In this document: in pieces, positions 23,876-36,095 of the stretch
How positions within the stretch are numbered: the first letter of the stretch is position 1
Layout: each line of letters opens with the position of its first letter
From: Spinellus fusiger
Lineage: Eukaryota; Mucoromycota; Mucoromycetes; Mucorales; Phycomycetaceae
Length of the DNA: 64,000 nt
Direction of reading: 5' to 3'
NCBI GenBank assembly: GCA_025094145.1
Contig: JALLLS010000071.1
Coordinates: forward strand, 62,001 to 126,000
Position numbers and translations under genes: made by a program
The notes under the pieces: model-generated
Database searches by the model: none
Told to the model about the DNA's origin: nothing
Seen by the model: the letters and a program-made list of their open reading frames with translations, nothing else

Positions 23876-25929
23876 ATGAAAACCCAAAAGAAAGATCCAA
23901 AGGTCAATGATCTGCCCACTATTCATGACACAAGGTCACTGTTCAAAAAAGCTATTGCCGTTCAACTGTCCAAAATAGTATCGAGATATACAGAAGCAGA
24001 GTTGATGCGTCTGATAGAAACACCCAAAAGCACCACCCACGGACACTATGCACTGCCATTACCTAAACTTCTTGCACAGTGCAATAAATACAGCACAGAA
24101 GAGTTTAATCCTCATCCTGCCACATGGTGTAAAGAAATAGCCCAGCAGGTATAAAAGCCACTGTTGTTGTATTAACACCAAATCCTCTCTAGTTTGAGCC
24201 CACTCCAATGATTGAGCGAGCGACACCTGTAGGCGTATTTCTAAACTTCAAAGTTGAGCCATTTGAATATATCCAACACACACTGCTTCAAGTTTATAAA
24301 GAAAAAGAGCGTTATGGATGGAAGAAGTTGGATAATGATACAGTCTTAATTGACTATAGCTCACCTAATATCGCGAAACCCTTCCATGCTGGGCATTTGA
24401 GAAGCACTATTCTCGGGAATTTTCTTCGTAAAATCCATATTGCCATGGGATACAAAGTTATTAGCATTAATTACCTTGGAGACTGGGGTAAACAGTATGG
24501 TAAGATAGAGAGAGAATAATAGAACATAACATTGGATCTCATGACTATTGTTTTAGGCCTATTGGCAGTTGGATATGAAAAGTACGGCGATCCAGAAGCA
24601 TTAAAGAAAGATGCCATTAAACATCTTTATGATGTATATGTTCGCATTAATGAGGAAAGCTCTACCATTCCAGACATTGATAAACAGGCCAGCAAGTATT
24701 TCTGGCGTATGGAGCAAGGTATCTCTTACTTATATAAAGGAAGAGCAGCAAATGAACCTCTCTATTTTTTTTAGGAGACGAACAGGTACTCGAACGGTGG
24801 AAACTATTTCGAGAATTAAGTATAGAAATGTACCTTCCTATTTACAAACGCCTTGGCATTAGCTTTGATGATTACTCTGGAGAATCCAAAACAGAGCCTT
24901 ACATTAAAAAAATCTATGATCTCTTGGAAGAAAAAAAATTAGTAACCAAATTGCAAGACACTGCATGGGTGATCGATCTTTCTCACTACAATCTTGGTCA
25001 ACCCATAGTACGAAGAGCAGATGGTACTAGTTTTTACCTTACTCGCGATTTAGCGAGTGTTATGTTACGCATGGAGGCATATCCGTGTAGTAAATCAATC
25101 TATGTGGTGGGTACCGAACAAGAGCGTTATCTAAAGCAGGTCTTTACGATATGCAAACTTATCTGGGGTGACTCTCTGCCTAGTCTACATCATGCTGGCT
25201 TTGGACATATTCATGGTATGTCAACACGAAAGGGCACTGCAGTTTTTCTCCAGGATATTCTTGATACTGCACAAAACAAGATGCTATCGATCATGAGTGA
25301 ACCAGAAAATAAGCAAAAGTATGAGGATATCATGCAAAGAGGCGTGCAAGTATCTGAAACTGAAAGTTACAAAGGTGAAAAGGCAGTAAAGTACATTGCA
25401 GATCGGTTGGGTACTTCAGCTGTGATTGCCCAAGACATGTCAGGACGACGTATAAAGAATTACACATTTTCATGGGATCGTATGATTGATGCACGCGGAG
25501 ATACGGGTGTTTTCTTACAGTATACACATGCACGCGTCTGTGGGTAAGTTGAAAAAATGGGGGATTTTGTTAAGCAGTACAGAATATGAATTAATATATT
25601 TATAAAGTATTGAGCGCAAAAATTCTGTTCGCCTTACCACAGACTGTAACTTTGGCTTATTAAAAGAGAAAGAAGCATTTGAGTTGGCACAGATGATATC
25701 TCACTTTCCTGAAGTAGTTCAGAATTCATTTGATGCATTAGAACCATCTACTCTTATATCTTATCTGTTCAAACTTGCTCATCTTACCAGCCAATCTAAC
25801 TATACAATGCGAGTCAAGGGTATGGATACACCACTTGCTGAAGCACGACTTTTATTATTTTGGGCAGCTAAGACAACTCTGAGGAATGGCCTTCGATTGG
25901 TTGGAATAGAGCCATTAGAGCGTATGTAG
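23876..25929 (+). CDS. RRS1: Arginyl-tRNA synthetase
   Basis: Class I aminoacyl-tRNA synthetase that charges tRNA-Arg. Five exons (23876-24148, 24193-24499, 24557-24718, 24775-25543, 25608-25929) with GT-AG junctions total 1833 nt, that is 610 residues, close to yeast Rrs1. The HIGH motif is HAGHLRST (about 156-163) after SSPNIAKPF. Typical ArgRS blocks follow: [30 protein letters not shown], then [11 protein letters not shown] in place of KMSKS, and [20 protein letters not shown]. The C-terminus [16 protein letters not shown] is the anticodon-binding end. I chose ATG 23876; the frame extends upstream to about 23798 without an ATG, and an upstream exon giving a mitochondrial presequence cannot be excluded. 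Confidence 0.93.
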
Positions 25930-26526
25930 ATGAGCTGCAGATATCCTTATGTGTAGTATATTGCTCTTACCATCAATAATATTGCTCATCACTACACAGA
26001 AAAAAGAATATGTACATTAATTCACTCAATAAAAGGCTTATTTCTTATGTTCTACTGACAGCTGTTTAGTTATATTTTAAAGTAACTCAGTTAAAACTAT
26101 ATCATATGAAATTCCAAGTAGTTTTTATCATTATTTCAATTCAATACTTAATCATGATTATGGTTTTATCAACTCTATAGATGTAGATGTAGATGTTTAT
26201 TATTCTTTTCTTTTCATATAGATGAACATATACTATTTTTAAAATAATATTAATTAAATGGAATAAGAGTAGATAGGGCATAATATTGAATAGAATTATC
26301 TAATTTTTTTTAAAAGAAGCAAATTATAATGCTTTCTCTTATTTCAAAATAAGATAAAATAAAGATATATTATGTCAACAGAAGTTTATCTTTAAACAAT
26401 AGAACCTTCAAGATAAACAATTTTATATATATTTATATATACAGCAGATGTCTTACATATCTAGTGTATCTTACTCTGTATGCTCTTACTTTGACTCTAA
26501 CACACGATCCTCAGAGTATTTGCATA
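25930..26526. other. AT-rich intergenic region
   Basis: No supported gene. It separates the ArgRS stop from the segment homologous to the copy A upstream region, which begins near 26527. Confidence 0.5.
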
Positions 26527-28930
26527 GTTTAGCAAAACGTATTATGATCTTATTATTTATTGGACGTCCAACATAGTAGAAAGCCTACATATAAATAACT
26601 CTAAATAATAGAACATCTAAATATCAAGTAGTAACTTGTGGTAAACCTGTTATTTATATGTTTTTTCCTCATTAAGTATGAACTTATAATTCACACGAAA
26701 TAATATTTAACACACCACTTACCATACCATATGATGCCTTTATTATTTTTATATGATCATAGACAATCCTATTCTGCTCATTTACCTTTTTCTTTACTTC
26801 TTTTCAATATGAGTAAGTATAAGCAGAATAAATACTCAGACATAGTCTACTGTAGCAAGTCATTAATTATTTAAACATTCTATAAGATACTATAACTAAA
26901 GGGACAATTGCACCTGAAGAGCATCGTTACATTTGGTCAGTTCCTGGATGGTCAGATATCCCAGAAGGTTCCGAAGTACACAGTCCATATTTTAAAGGAA
27001 GAAACTATCAATGGTAATCTAACAATACAATGCATTGCATGTACTTTATCCTAGTATACGTTTCCTTTTCATAATGATTGTTTCATGTCAAACAAAAGTA
27101 TTAACTATATGTCTATAGGTACCTTGAGGTAAGAAATAGACAAACAAACCAAACCAAACCATGGTTCTTCGCTTGTATTACCAATTAAACATATACACTG
27201 AATAGATTAAAAAAGGAGTGGGTAATGATAAAGAGGTATTCTATCAAGAACAAGTAATATAATACTGTCTTTTTTTAATACTTCTCGACTTAATTACCAC
27301 AATAGCATTTTACAATATACTTGAATTGTGGAGAAGCATTGTCAATAAGAAGCGCCAATAAAGTAGAGCCTGATGTTATAGCTGAGATTGCTATAATACC
27401 ACCTATAGAATCTACCCTTATGTCTTTTATAAGAAGTAAGATGACATTTTAGGCTATGGTATATTTGAATACATATTAACAAACTGCTGATAGAACTTTC
27501 AAACACTTGTGATTCAAGTAAATAAATGACTAATAATCACAATTTAATATAACTATGATATTTAATAGAAAAATATACTGTATATTCGTATCCAACGTCT
27601 ATATCTCTGAAAAATGTTTACAAATATCTTGACGATGACACGCTTACTATCTCTGTCAAATTCGAAGAAGTAGTTATTTATCAACTAAGAGTGAACCCAA
27701 GCCCTACGATCAATGCACCTCTTCAGTTTGACAGTAGATTTATTTCACGATTTCACGATGTCACTATTAGAGTATTTGAGAGTGAAGAAGAATCAGAACC
27801 CGGCGCTGATGATGAAGATATATCAAATAGCCAAGTGTTTTATAGCTCCAAGTTGATTCTAGCTACAATGTCCCCATTTTTTGAAGATTTATTTACAAGT
27901 GGCATGAGGGAATCTACAGAAAAAGAAGTTGTTCTTCGAGGAGTGGATTCTAAAGTATTCAAAGTAATTCTGGACTATATTCACACCAACAAGATTGATA
28001 TTGGAAGCATAAAAGATGGTGCCAACCTATTGAAAGAAGCAGATAAATTTATGGTGGAAAAACTAATCTATGGAGTAACATACTATCTACAGCTAAGCAT
28101 TAGATGTGACACTTTATGGGAGATATGGAGCATAGCAGGCAAGTCAACATCAGACACCCAAATATATTTTGGTTAACTAATAATAAACATTGGCATGTAC
28201 AGATGACCATGATTGCAAAGAATTAGAAGAGACTTGTATTGATTTTTTTAAATACAAGTATGCTGATTCATTTGCTGATCCTGGGTGGATAAATGTAAAA
28301 GAGAGTATTGCGTTAAAGGCCCTCCAGATCAAAAACTTTCGAAAAAATGTTGATGAACACGTATTTTATGAAGCTGTTCTACAGTGGAGAAAAAGTAACT
28401 TCAAGAGGCTTGAATACATCGACAGTCAGGGTCAAGCAAAAATTATAAAACAAAAAATATCATCCCTTAAATCCCAACTAAAAGACATTGAAATTATGCA
28501 AGCAAAAAAACAGGTGGATTCTGTAGAAAATGAACAAGAGGAGACCGACACACCCAAAAAATCTGCACGAGAAGAAAAGATAGCTAAATGGAAAAACAAG
28601 AATGCTGTACTGAGCCAAATAGATCAGATATTTGCACCCATGATCTATTGTATTAGATTCACTCAGATAAAGGGCGGATACATTAAAATTTTTATAGAGA
28701 ACAATATGGATGTAATGCATGTTAGAGGCATAAATTATTTGGTAAGTAAGAATAAATTACAAATATTGAGACATGAATTTATAAATTTGTTATATTAGCT
28801 TAGCGAAGCATATCGTTATCAGAATGTGAGATGTAAGAGCAGCTTTGATGATGAATTAAGGAATAGGTGGATCGGGTAGTAATCACATACTACTTTTATG
28901 CTGTATAACCTGAGTTATTCACTATATGTT
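26527..28930 (+). repeat. Segmental duplicate of about 15887-18300
   Basis: Upstream sequence, MATH-BTB gene and start of the downstream spacer align with the copy A region. Similarity is mosaic: 26560 to about 26735 has only a couple of differences, the MATH exons differ more, and 27715-28246 looks identical. Same orientation, about 10.6 kb apart. Confidence 0.85.
26809..28879 (+). CDS. MATH-BTB domain protein, copy B
   Basis: Paralogue of copy A with the same layout and predicted role as a Cullin-3 adaptor. MATH exons read WSVPGWSDIPEG, SPYFKGRNYQW and SYPTSISLKNVYKYLDDDT. The BTB exon is identical to copy A. The GC-AG intron at 28139-28202 is conserved. The BACK-like exon diverges (FFKYKYADSFADPGWINVKE). 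The last exon ends at the TAG at 28877-28879. A short insertion in the MATH region relative to copy A (27121-27170) is a multiple of three overall and keeps the frame open, which suggests selection for coding. I saw no premature stop in the exons I could place. Confidence 0.72.
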
Positions 28931-29094
28931 TCTATTGTGCTCTTTTTTCTTTTCTTTTCTTTTTTTAAATAAAAATAAAAATAATAAAGCGACCAACAGA
29001 AAGAATTGGGATTTTTTTTCCAGATTTCGGGCTATTTCTATATTAATAAATAACATACACCATTTTTCATTTTTCACAACACTCCTTTTCTTGT

Positions 29095-30260
29095 AATGTA
29101 TAACTCATCCAAAACTTCAAATATCTTCACCAAAAAACCCCGAGATATATAAGAAATACACTATCCTCGAGACTTGTTCAGATATCTTGCATGAAGTGCT
29201 GAACCTGAAATTCACTCAGGTCGAGGCATCTCGTATGTTTAACGTCCCTCCTGCCGATGTAGGGTACATCTTGAAGCATTTAAAGAAGACAGGCTTATTG
29301 GTATATTATCTCAAGAGTGGCAGAAAGATAAATATGGATGATAGGGCCCTATGGTGGTTGAGAAAAACAGTAGTTAGTGATTCTTATCAGACCAAAGAAG
29401 CCATTAGGGCAAGTATGGCCATCAAGATCTCATACAAGACTTTGAATAAATAACTTGACAAAATAGGATTTTATTCATTCATTCCGGTAATCAAACCTCT
29501 TCTAAAAAATAAAAACATAGAGGTAAGACTCAAGTGAACCCGTGAGCACGTTGGTTGGACCTATGAACAGTGGCAAGAGGTCGTCTGGTCCGATGAGTCC
29601 AGAATGGAGCTGATGTGCTACGACAGGGGCATGATTTTTCTTAGGCAGTATGTCACGAACTTTAAGCATTAGAATATCTTATAGAAGAAGTTTGGAGGTG
29701 GTGGGGTGATGGTATGGGTCTACATCAGTGAGGAGGGTGCTGGAAGATGGATTGTAGTAGTAGGCAAAATAATCTCCGACAAGTACATCAATGTCTTGGG
29801 AGAAGTGTATTGCCCTGAACTCAAGTGATTCTCTCTCTTATACACTCTTTAGTCAGTTACCACCTACAGGAAGACAATGCTAGAGCCCACACAAGTAAAA
29901 TGACTCAATTGGAAGGTAGTAAACGGTATAATTATTGATCTTTACTGGCTCTCACAAAGTCCCGATCTCAGACCAATGGAGCTTCTGTGAGTCCAACTCA
30001 AGAAGATTATTGAGAGGGACAGGATAGTGTATTCCACCAAACAGGAGTTAGAGGCTACCCTGATACTGAAATAAGATAAGATATCAATAGAAGTGACAGA
30101 CACACTCATTGTCAACATAGGAAGAAGATGGTAAGTTGCTAAGCAACCTACAAATGAAAACCACTGATGTGTATTATACAACACTACTATCTTTATGTAT
30201 TGAAACTTTCACGTCTCTATCTAATGAATTCATAAAGTCATTACACTATCAAGATAAGCT
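29095..30260 (+). mobile_element. Degenerate Tc1-like transposon downstream of copy B
   Basis: Diverged relative of the inverted arms. The start reads MYNSSKTSNIF against MSDSSNTVIIF in the arm. A frame at 29187-29453 contains a helix-turn-helix-like region. Further on come WSDESRMEL (first catalytic Asp), KFGGGGVMVWVYISEEGAG, DKYINVLGEVY and LSQSPDLRPMELL in changing frames with stops. The gene is inactive. It sits in the same orientation and position relative to copy B as the right arm does to copy A. Confidence 0.82.
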
Positions 30261-30694
30261 ATGAAACTAAAACACGAAATCTACATTTGAAAGAATTCCG
30301 ATTCTTTCTTTTGGTCACTTTATGATTCATTGTTATAATTTTTTTTAAAAAATAATTATTATAGTCTTTATTTAATTGTTTTTCTATTGTTAATTGGCTA
30401 TGTAGTCTGCTGGATAATTGGTAATAATATAATAATGAATCCATATGGACTAGTTGTGAATAATACAGCGTCATCTTCAAGTAGGTAAACTTGTTTATGA
30501 TAAAAGAAAGAGAAGGGTGGTAAATAACAATAATAACATGATAGTAGATGCCAAATGTACAGCTATACTGATATAGGGAGGTTATGCACAGATAAAAAAA
30601 AAGATATAAAGCGAAGTTGGTTTGTAGAATGACTACAGAAATAGCAGTAACTGGTCTATCAACAAGACAACTTGAGAGAGAGAGAAAAGCCCTA

Positions 30695-31982
30695 TTACTT
30701 TGGTGCTGATGATGTACTGCCATATCTTGATATACGCTGTTGGGGTGGAGGAGAATGGAAGTCGGGTTTTTGCCAATAAGGCGTATGTGGATGGCGACCA
30801 AAGTAGGTGCCACTACTGCTTGAACCTTCGCTGTGGCTACTGTTTCCAATGACACTGCCACTGAATCTTATATGGCTGCTGCTGGGTTGCTTTGATATTA
30901 GTGATAGGTACATTTCTTCTTCTCGAATATCACGCTCGATGAATGCAGTCAGCACAACAGCACCAATCAGTGCGATAAACTGAAAAAAGAAAGAAAGAAA
31001 AAAGAATCTTGGTGTTACTCTTGTACATATATAGTATTCCTTGTACATACCTGAAGTGCCAGTAATAAGAGTGCACCAGCAATGATCCATTCGTGCCATT
31101 GACTGACAAGAGTAATGAGAGTGCTCTTGCAATCACTATGAAAGCCCAGATGCTGCACACATGTAGCAGGTGCTGCTCTATCATCAACAGAACCATATCC
31201 GCAGCAGTGGAATCTATGAGGTAGCCCCAGTCAGTATTGTCATCTGAGTTGCACACTGGTTTATACTGTTATACTTGCATAGTCTCAAAATCAACTAGGA
31301 ACTGAGAGTCATTCTCGGTAAAAAAGTCCCAAATAGCATTCGCATATGTATCGGCCTAATCCATATCTCAGAATACAAACCCTTGACAGATGACACCCTG
31401 CATTTCCTTACCTGTGTTCTACGCACATACAGCAGAGCAACACATACTGCAGTAAAATAAAGAAAGATTAAAAAGAGATCAAAAGAGATCAAAAGAGATC
31501 AAGAAAGATCAGAAAGTGGGAATAATGAAAATAGCAAGATCAAAAAATAAGACTTTCTTACCTATTTGCAAGATCAGCAGTATCGCAGCGGTACTGTTAT
31601 AACTTCTCAAAAACCCAGTGTGTTCGAGATGAGCTCCGAAACAACCAATAAAACTAACAAGCGTAATGATGCCTCCTATCAGCAGAAGAGCAAACGAAGA
31701 AGTGGGGCTGACACTGGTGTTGATGGTATAAGCTCCTAAACAGTGCTTATGATGAGTTTCTCTTGCTCTTCTTTTTCTGCTATTCCTTTGGGTGGACAAA
31801 GAAGAGAGCTGGTCTGACATCAAAATAAGAAGGTTTACCTAGAGTGATAACACTAAGACCCAGAAACTACTGAAGTATGAGAAGAAGTAAGCCAATGTCA
31901 GCATTACCATGAGCAGAGTATGGAAATAGGTAGTGGGTTCACGTAATCCTCGAGAACGGCTATTCATGAGTCTAGGTTCCAT
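30695..31982 (-). CDS. Tetraspanin
   Basis: Four-TM membrane-organising protein. The ATG at 31980-31982 starts MEPRLMNSRSRGLREPTTYF, then TM1 is assembled over two introns (FHTLLM + FLGLSVITL). TM2 is ALLLIGGIITLVSFIGCFGA and TM3 spans AAILLILQI + VCVALLYV. The large loop contains ANAIWDFFTENDSQFLVDF, then the hallmark FHCCGY with further Cys (TCVQHLGFHSDC), and TM4 is WIIAGALLLLALQ + FIALIGAVVLTAFI. The cytoplasmic tail is Ser/Pro-rich and ends at 30695. Most introns are GT-AG. The junction in front of FHCCGY (about 31210-31270) could not be joined in frame with canonical ends. Confidence 0.8.
31468..31502 (+). repeat. AAAAGAGATC decamer repeat in tetraspanin intron
   Basis: Three to four direct copies of a 10-bp unit in an intron of the tetraspanin gene. 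Confidence 0.75.
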
Positions 31983-32129
31983 GCGAAGATGGTACTGTGG
32001 GAAATGTCGATTATGAACAGAAAAGAAACAAAGCAAAAAAGACCCAAAGTAAGGGGAATGGAAAAGGAGAATAGAAATAAAAATAAAAATCCAAATGTAA
32101 ATAAAAATAAAAATATAATTGTAAATCAC

Positions 32130-32690
32130 TGTAAATCACTGTAATTCTAAATGTAAACAACTGTAATTCTATATGTAAATAAAATACAAGTTTTTAACCT
32201 AGGAGACGATAAAATACAATTTTTAGACAGATAGGAGTGTTTTATTGGACAAATGGATTCTTATAAGAAATCCTTGCAGATTGCCAAATGAGATTTAATG
32301 AAAAGGTAGACCTTGTCCAAAACATTATTAGATACCTTTTCAATAGACTACTACAGATCAATCTATCCTGTAAATATAATTCTATCACTGTACGTTCATA
32401 TTTATTCAAGATATTAGGCGTGCCTCACAGACATAAAAATGGAAAGAAAGAAAAAAAAACAGCTATAAAGAATAGATGAAAGTTTGGATTCCTCAAACCA
32501 TTATATGAGCTCGTGGATGTTATAATCATAATAGCTACATGAATATATGCTTTTGCTAAATATATCTTTCTGAAGGAGTTCAATTTCAATAATTTGTTTT
32601 ATTTACACATGTTTATCAACAAAGATCAACACTATGTATATTGATAATACCAGTTCGTAATTTAGTGTTTGGTTAAGACAGTATTTAAAT
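32130..32690. other. Intergenic, A-rich with short repeats
   Basis: Upstream of the tetraspanin gene. Contains AAATAAA-rich and GTAAATCACT repeats (32040-32190). A 63-codon ORF (32288-32479) has no recognisable feature. Confidence 0.45.
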
Positions 32691-32760
32691 TTGATCTGTA
32701 AAAAAAAAGACTGCTGAAGGATATTCTGAGGAGTCAATCGAGGAGGTCATTAGACAAACC

Positions 32761-33062
32761 ATGACTGATCTATGCACCAAGAACAAAGATAAAAGAAAAC
32801 TAAAGTACAATAGTAAAATAGAACAAGATGAGTTCACACCTATCGAGGACTTAGGAAATGACGATGTGTTGCATGATTTTTCTGGACTCATTGATTTCAA
32901 GGTAGCTGACAGGGGTGACTTGTATTATGGAAATCAACTACTCTTCATCTCTCGGATTCATGGCTTACTGACAGGTATTGACTGATATATTGAGATATTC
33001 CTATTAGAAACAAATGATACCGATGTATTTATCTGTCATTTGCAGCATTCACTGTCTGTTGA
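32761..33062 (+). CDS. Small unassigned ORF, two exons
   Basis: ATG at 32761 gives MTDLCTKNKDKRKLKYNSKI and continues with an acidic segment (EDLGNDDVLHDF) and LLFISRIHGLL. The frame is also open upstream to about 32708 (KTAEGYSEESIEEVI). A GT-AG intron (32975-33045) leads to a six-codon end, giving 76 residues. The composition looks coding, but the family is not recognised; it may be the remnant of a longer gene or mobile-element protein. Confidence 0.3.
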
Positions 33063-33283
33063 ACATCTATACAAAAGATAAACGAAAGAAGCCTCGATAA
33101 CAGTACTAGTCCTGCTAATACAAAACAAAAATAGGCTTAGTCTGTTCTAGTGATCGTTTGGGCTATGTTGTTCAGGCAAAGATCTGTCTGAACAATCACC
33201 TACAAATCATTAAGTGTGTTTATAAAACAATAATGAAGTATTTATTTGTTTTCTTTGTCTTTGTTTTCTTTTTCTATCATAAC

Positions 33284-33400
33284 TTTGACTGTAACTCTGA
33301 CTGTAACTCTGACTGTAACTGACTGTAACTCTGACTGTAACTGACTGTAACTCTGACTGTAACTCTGACTGTAACTCTGAATGTAACTCTGACTGTAACT
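33284..33400 (+). repeat. GACTGTAACTCT tandem repeat
   Basis: About ten 12-bp units with two shortened to 8 bp, just downstream of the 3' end of the Aim19-like gene. Minus-strand ORFs reading SYSQSYSQ here are artefacts. Confidence 0.9.
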
Positions 33401-33486
33401 TGTATGCGTCTTTGTTGGTTGAATTACTTTATAATTATTATAATTATTATTACACATACATACTATGTATTGTATCCTACAATTCT

Positions 33487-34046
33487 CTATTTTGCCAGAT
33501 AGCCATTGACTTGTAGGTACTTTTTGCCATAAATGACAGTATTTGCTGTTACAGCAGCTACCATGAAAAGTGGTACAGGTCTTTTCGATAGAATGGCTGA
33601 CTTTGCATTCAGAAATGCCCACGACAAACACCAGGCTTCAAAACTCACCATAAGACAATTTCCATAGACATAGAGACATGCACATTCTTATCAGTAATAT
33701 ATACCTGTAGCAATGCCTGCTCCATTATCTACATCTCCAGTATGACTCACATAGCTATAAGAATGGGAGGGTTAATCCTAGAAAAAGAACAGTCACTTAC
33801 CCAGCACCAGCAAAGATACCGCCAAAAGCCAACGACTGTAAAACAGAAGGCATACCAGGTGCTCCCTTTACAGACAAGGGAAGAGTAGCAAAGGCTATAG
33901 CATAAGGTACGTCAATACTAAGACAAGTCAATAATAAGGTGGACAGCCTAGTATCTACTTCTGTGCTTACACAGTGCACTCATTCCCCAGATAGGAAATG
34001 GTGAATTGGCTTGTCGATCAATCCAAAGGTTAGGTTTCTCTGCCAT
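33487..34046 (-). CDS. Aim19-like small membrane protein
   Basis: Small multi-pass protein resembling Aim19 (altered inheritance of mitochondria 19), whose exact function is not established. ATG at 34044-34046 starts MAEKPNLWIDRQANSPFPIW. Short exons then give PYAIAFATLPLSVKGAPG, SLAFGGIFAGAG, YVSHTGDVDNGAG, AWCLSWAFLNAKSAILS and PVPLFMVAAVTANTVIYGKK, ending at the TAG at 33487-33489. The DVDNGAG..TAW and VTANTVIYGKKYL blocks recall the yeast protein. Several introns are short, and the join near 33950 is uncertain. Confidence 0.5.
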
Positions 34047-34495
34047 AATAACAACTGAAATAAAGGAAAATAAACAAAGGGTAGGGCAGAATGTGTCTAT
34101 AGGAAATAAATAATAAAAAACAACAACATTGGCTTTCCGAACGAATAAGAAAGAGTCCGATCGTATAAGAGGTGCAATCCACAGCCAAAACAAACAGAAT
34201 GTATACATTTTAGTGCTCCCAAAGAGGAGACATTGTAGGCTGTAGAATGGACATTGGTCTTTTGTATGTCTTTTACACACTACTCACCCATCAAAGACAC
34301 AACCTGTCTCTCTATTAATGTAGATGGGTGTTCTCTAGGCATTTCCCCCTGCTTAGAGTAGAACTATAATACACGCCTCTCTCTCTCTCTTTTCTTTCTT
34401 TCTTTTTATATATTTATATCTACATAAATATATAAAAAGTCAGTCTTTCTCCTCCTTTCTTCCTCTCTTCTTTCTTCTTTTTTCTTTTTATTAAT
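34047..34495. other. Divergent promoter region
   Basis: Between the divergent Aim19-like gene (-) and allantoinase (+). A pyrimidine-rich tract (34380-34485) directly precedes the allantoinase ATG, as is common in fungal leaders. No gene seen. Confidence 0.5.
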
Positions 34496-36066
34496 ATGCC
34501 ACAGTGTCGCTGGTTAATCATCAAGGCAGACAGAGCCATTCTCTCTCCTTTGCATGAAATATCCCCCGCCTCTGTCCTTATAGACCGTTCTACTGGCAAA
34601 ATAGTCCAGGTCGCCACTGACAAACCCCTCGTACACTCTGTCCATCCTAGTCAAATAGAAACCATTGTATTGGAGCCAGACCAAATGCTTATTCCTGGAC
34701 TCGTGGATTCCCATGGTAAGATAGAGTGTATAATGGTTTATAGTCATTTAATGGGCAAGAGCAGTGCACTTGAATGAACCAGGAAGAACAGAATGGGAGG
34801 GATTCTCTACAGGCACAAGAGCAGCAGCAGCAGGCGGTGTGACAACGGTCATTGATATGCCATTGAATGCCATTCCACCCACCACCACTGTCAGCCATTT
34901 CAATACTAAGCTCAAGGCAGCAGCAGGACAGTGCCATGTGGATGTTGGGTTCTGGGGCGGTGTCGTGCCTGACAATGCTCCCCAATTGCCCCTGCTTATG
35001 GAGATGGGTGTGCGAGGATTCAAATGCTTCTTGATTGAGAGTGGTGTGGATGAATTCCCTTGTGTGGACGAGGCACAAGTCCGATTAGCCATGGATCAAC
35101 TGGCCAACACAGACAGTGTTCTTTTATTCCATGCAGAAATGGAGTCTGTAGAGGCACCTGTAGAAGCACCAGCCAACACAGATCACCGCACCTATGCAAG
35201 CTTCCTTGATTCTCGTCCTCAATCACTGGAGACCCATGCCATTGATATGATCATTCGATTGACACGAGAGTATTATCAAAAAGAAACACCCGTCAACACA
35301 CACATTGTTCATCTCTCAGCTGCATCTGCTATCCCTGCGATTCGTGCTGCCAAGAAGGAAGGACTGCCATTAACAGTAGAAACATGCTTCCATTACCTCA
35401 ACTTTACATCAGAGACCATTGAAGATGGAGCCACCCACTTCAAATGCTGTCCTCCTATACGTGAAAAGGCCAATCGTGAGGCATTGTGGGAGGCTCTGTT
35501 GGATGGAACCATTGATTATGTTGTGAGTGATCATTCGCCCTGCACAGCAGAACTGAAAAAGCTGGACACGGGTGATTTTGGTGGCGCTTGGGGTGGGATT
35601 GCTAGTGTGCAATTTGGATTACCAGTGTTGTGGACAGAAGGACGTCAGAGAGGGATTAGGTGAATAACACGCACACACACACACATACTCTCTCTCTCTC
35701 TTTCACTAAAATGTGCATTTGTAGAGCACACAATGGAATGAGAGAATGCTAATCTTTTATCTTATATTTGTCTCTTTGTCTAGTATTCAACAACTTCTGC
35801 ATTGGTTGAGTTATGCTCCTGCCAAACGCACGCGTCTTTCGCATAAAAAAGGACAAATTGGAGAGGGGTTTGATGCTGATCTGGTGGTGTGGCGTCCAGA
35901 AGCCTCTTTTGAAGTCAAAGTGCAGGACATACACTTTAGAAACAAGGTGTCGCCTTATATTGGTCAGCAACTTCAAGGTGCAGTGGATTGTACTCTACTA
36001 AGGGGAAATGTAGTGTATGACCGTCTAGTCTTTAGTTGGCCACTTGGACATACACTGTTAGATTAA
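34496..36066 (+). CDS. DAL1: Allantoinase
   Basis: Hydrolyses allantoin to allantoate in purine nitrogen recovery. Three exons (34496-34715, 34765-35659, 35784-36066) with GT-AG introns total 1398 nt, that is 465 residues, similar to yeast Dal1. The amidohydrolase metal motif HVH (73-75) is rebuilt exactly across intron 1 (DSHVHLNEPGRTEWEGF). Further metal and catalytic positions lie in VRGFKCFL (bridging Lys), LFHAE, THIVHLSAASA and VVSDHSPC. GTRAAAAGGVTTVIDMP and WGGIASVQFGLPVLW are characteristic of the family. The start is the first ATG after a pyrimidine-rich leader. The stop lies 29 bp from the stop of the convergent splicing-regulator gene. Confidence 0.93.
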
Positions 36067-36095
36067 AGAAAAAGAGAAAAGAGAGTAGCTTTTAT

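Noticed and set aside
30930..31256. 108-codon ORF reading VCNSDDNTDWGYLIDSTAADM
   Set aside because: Out of frame with the tetraspanin FHCCGY exon that occupies the same DNA.
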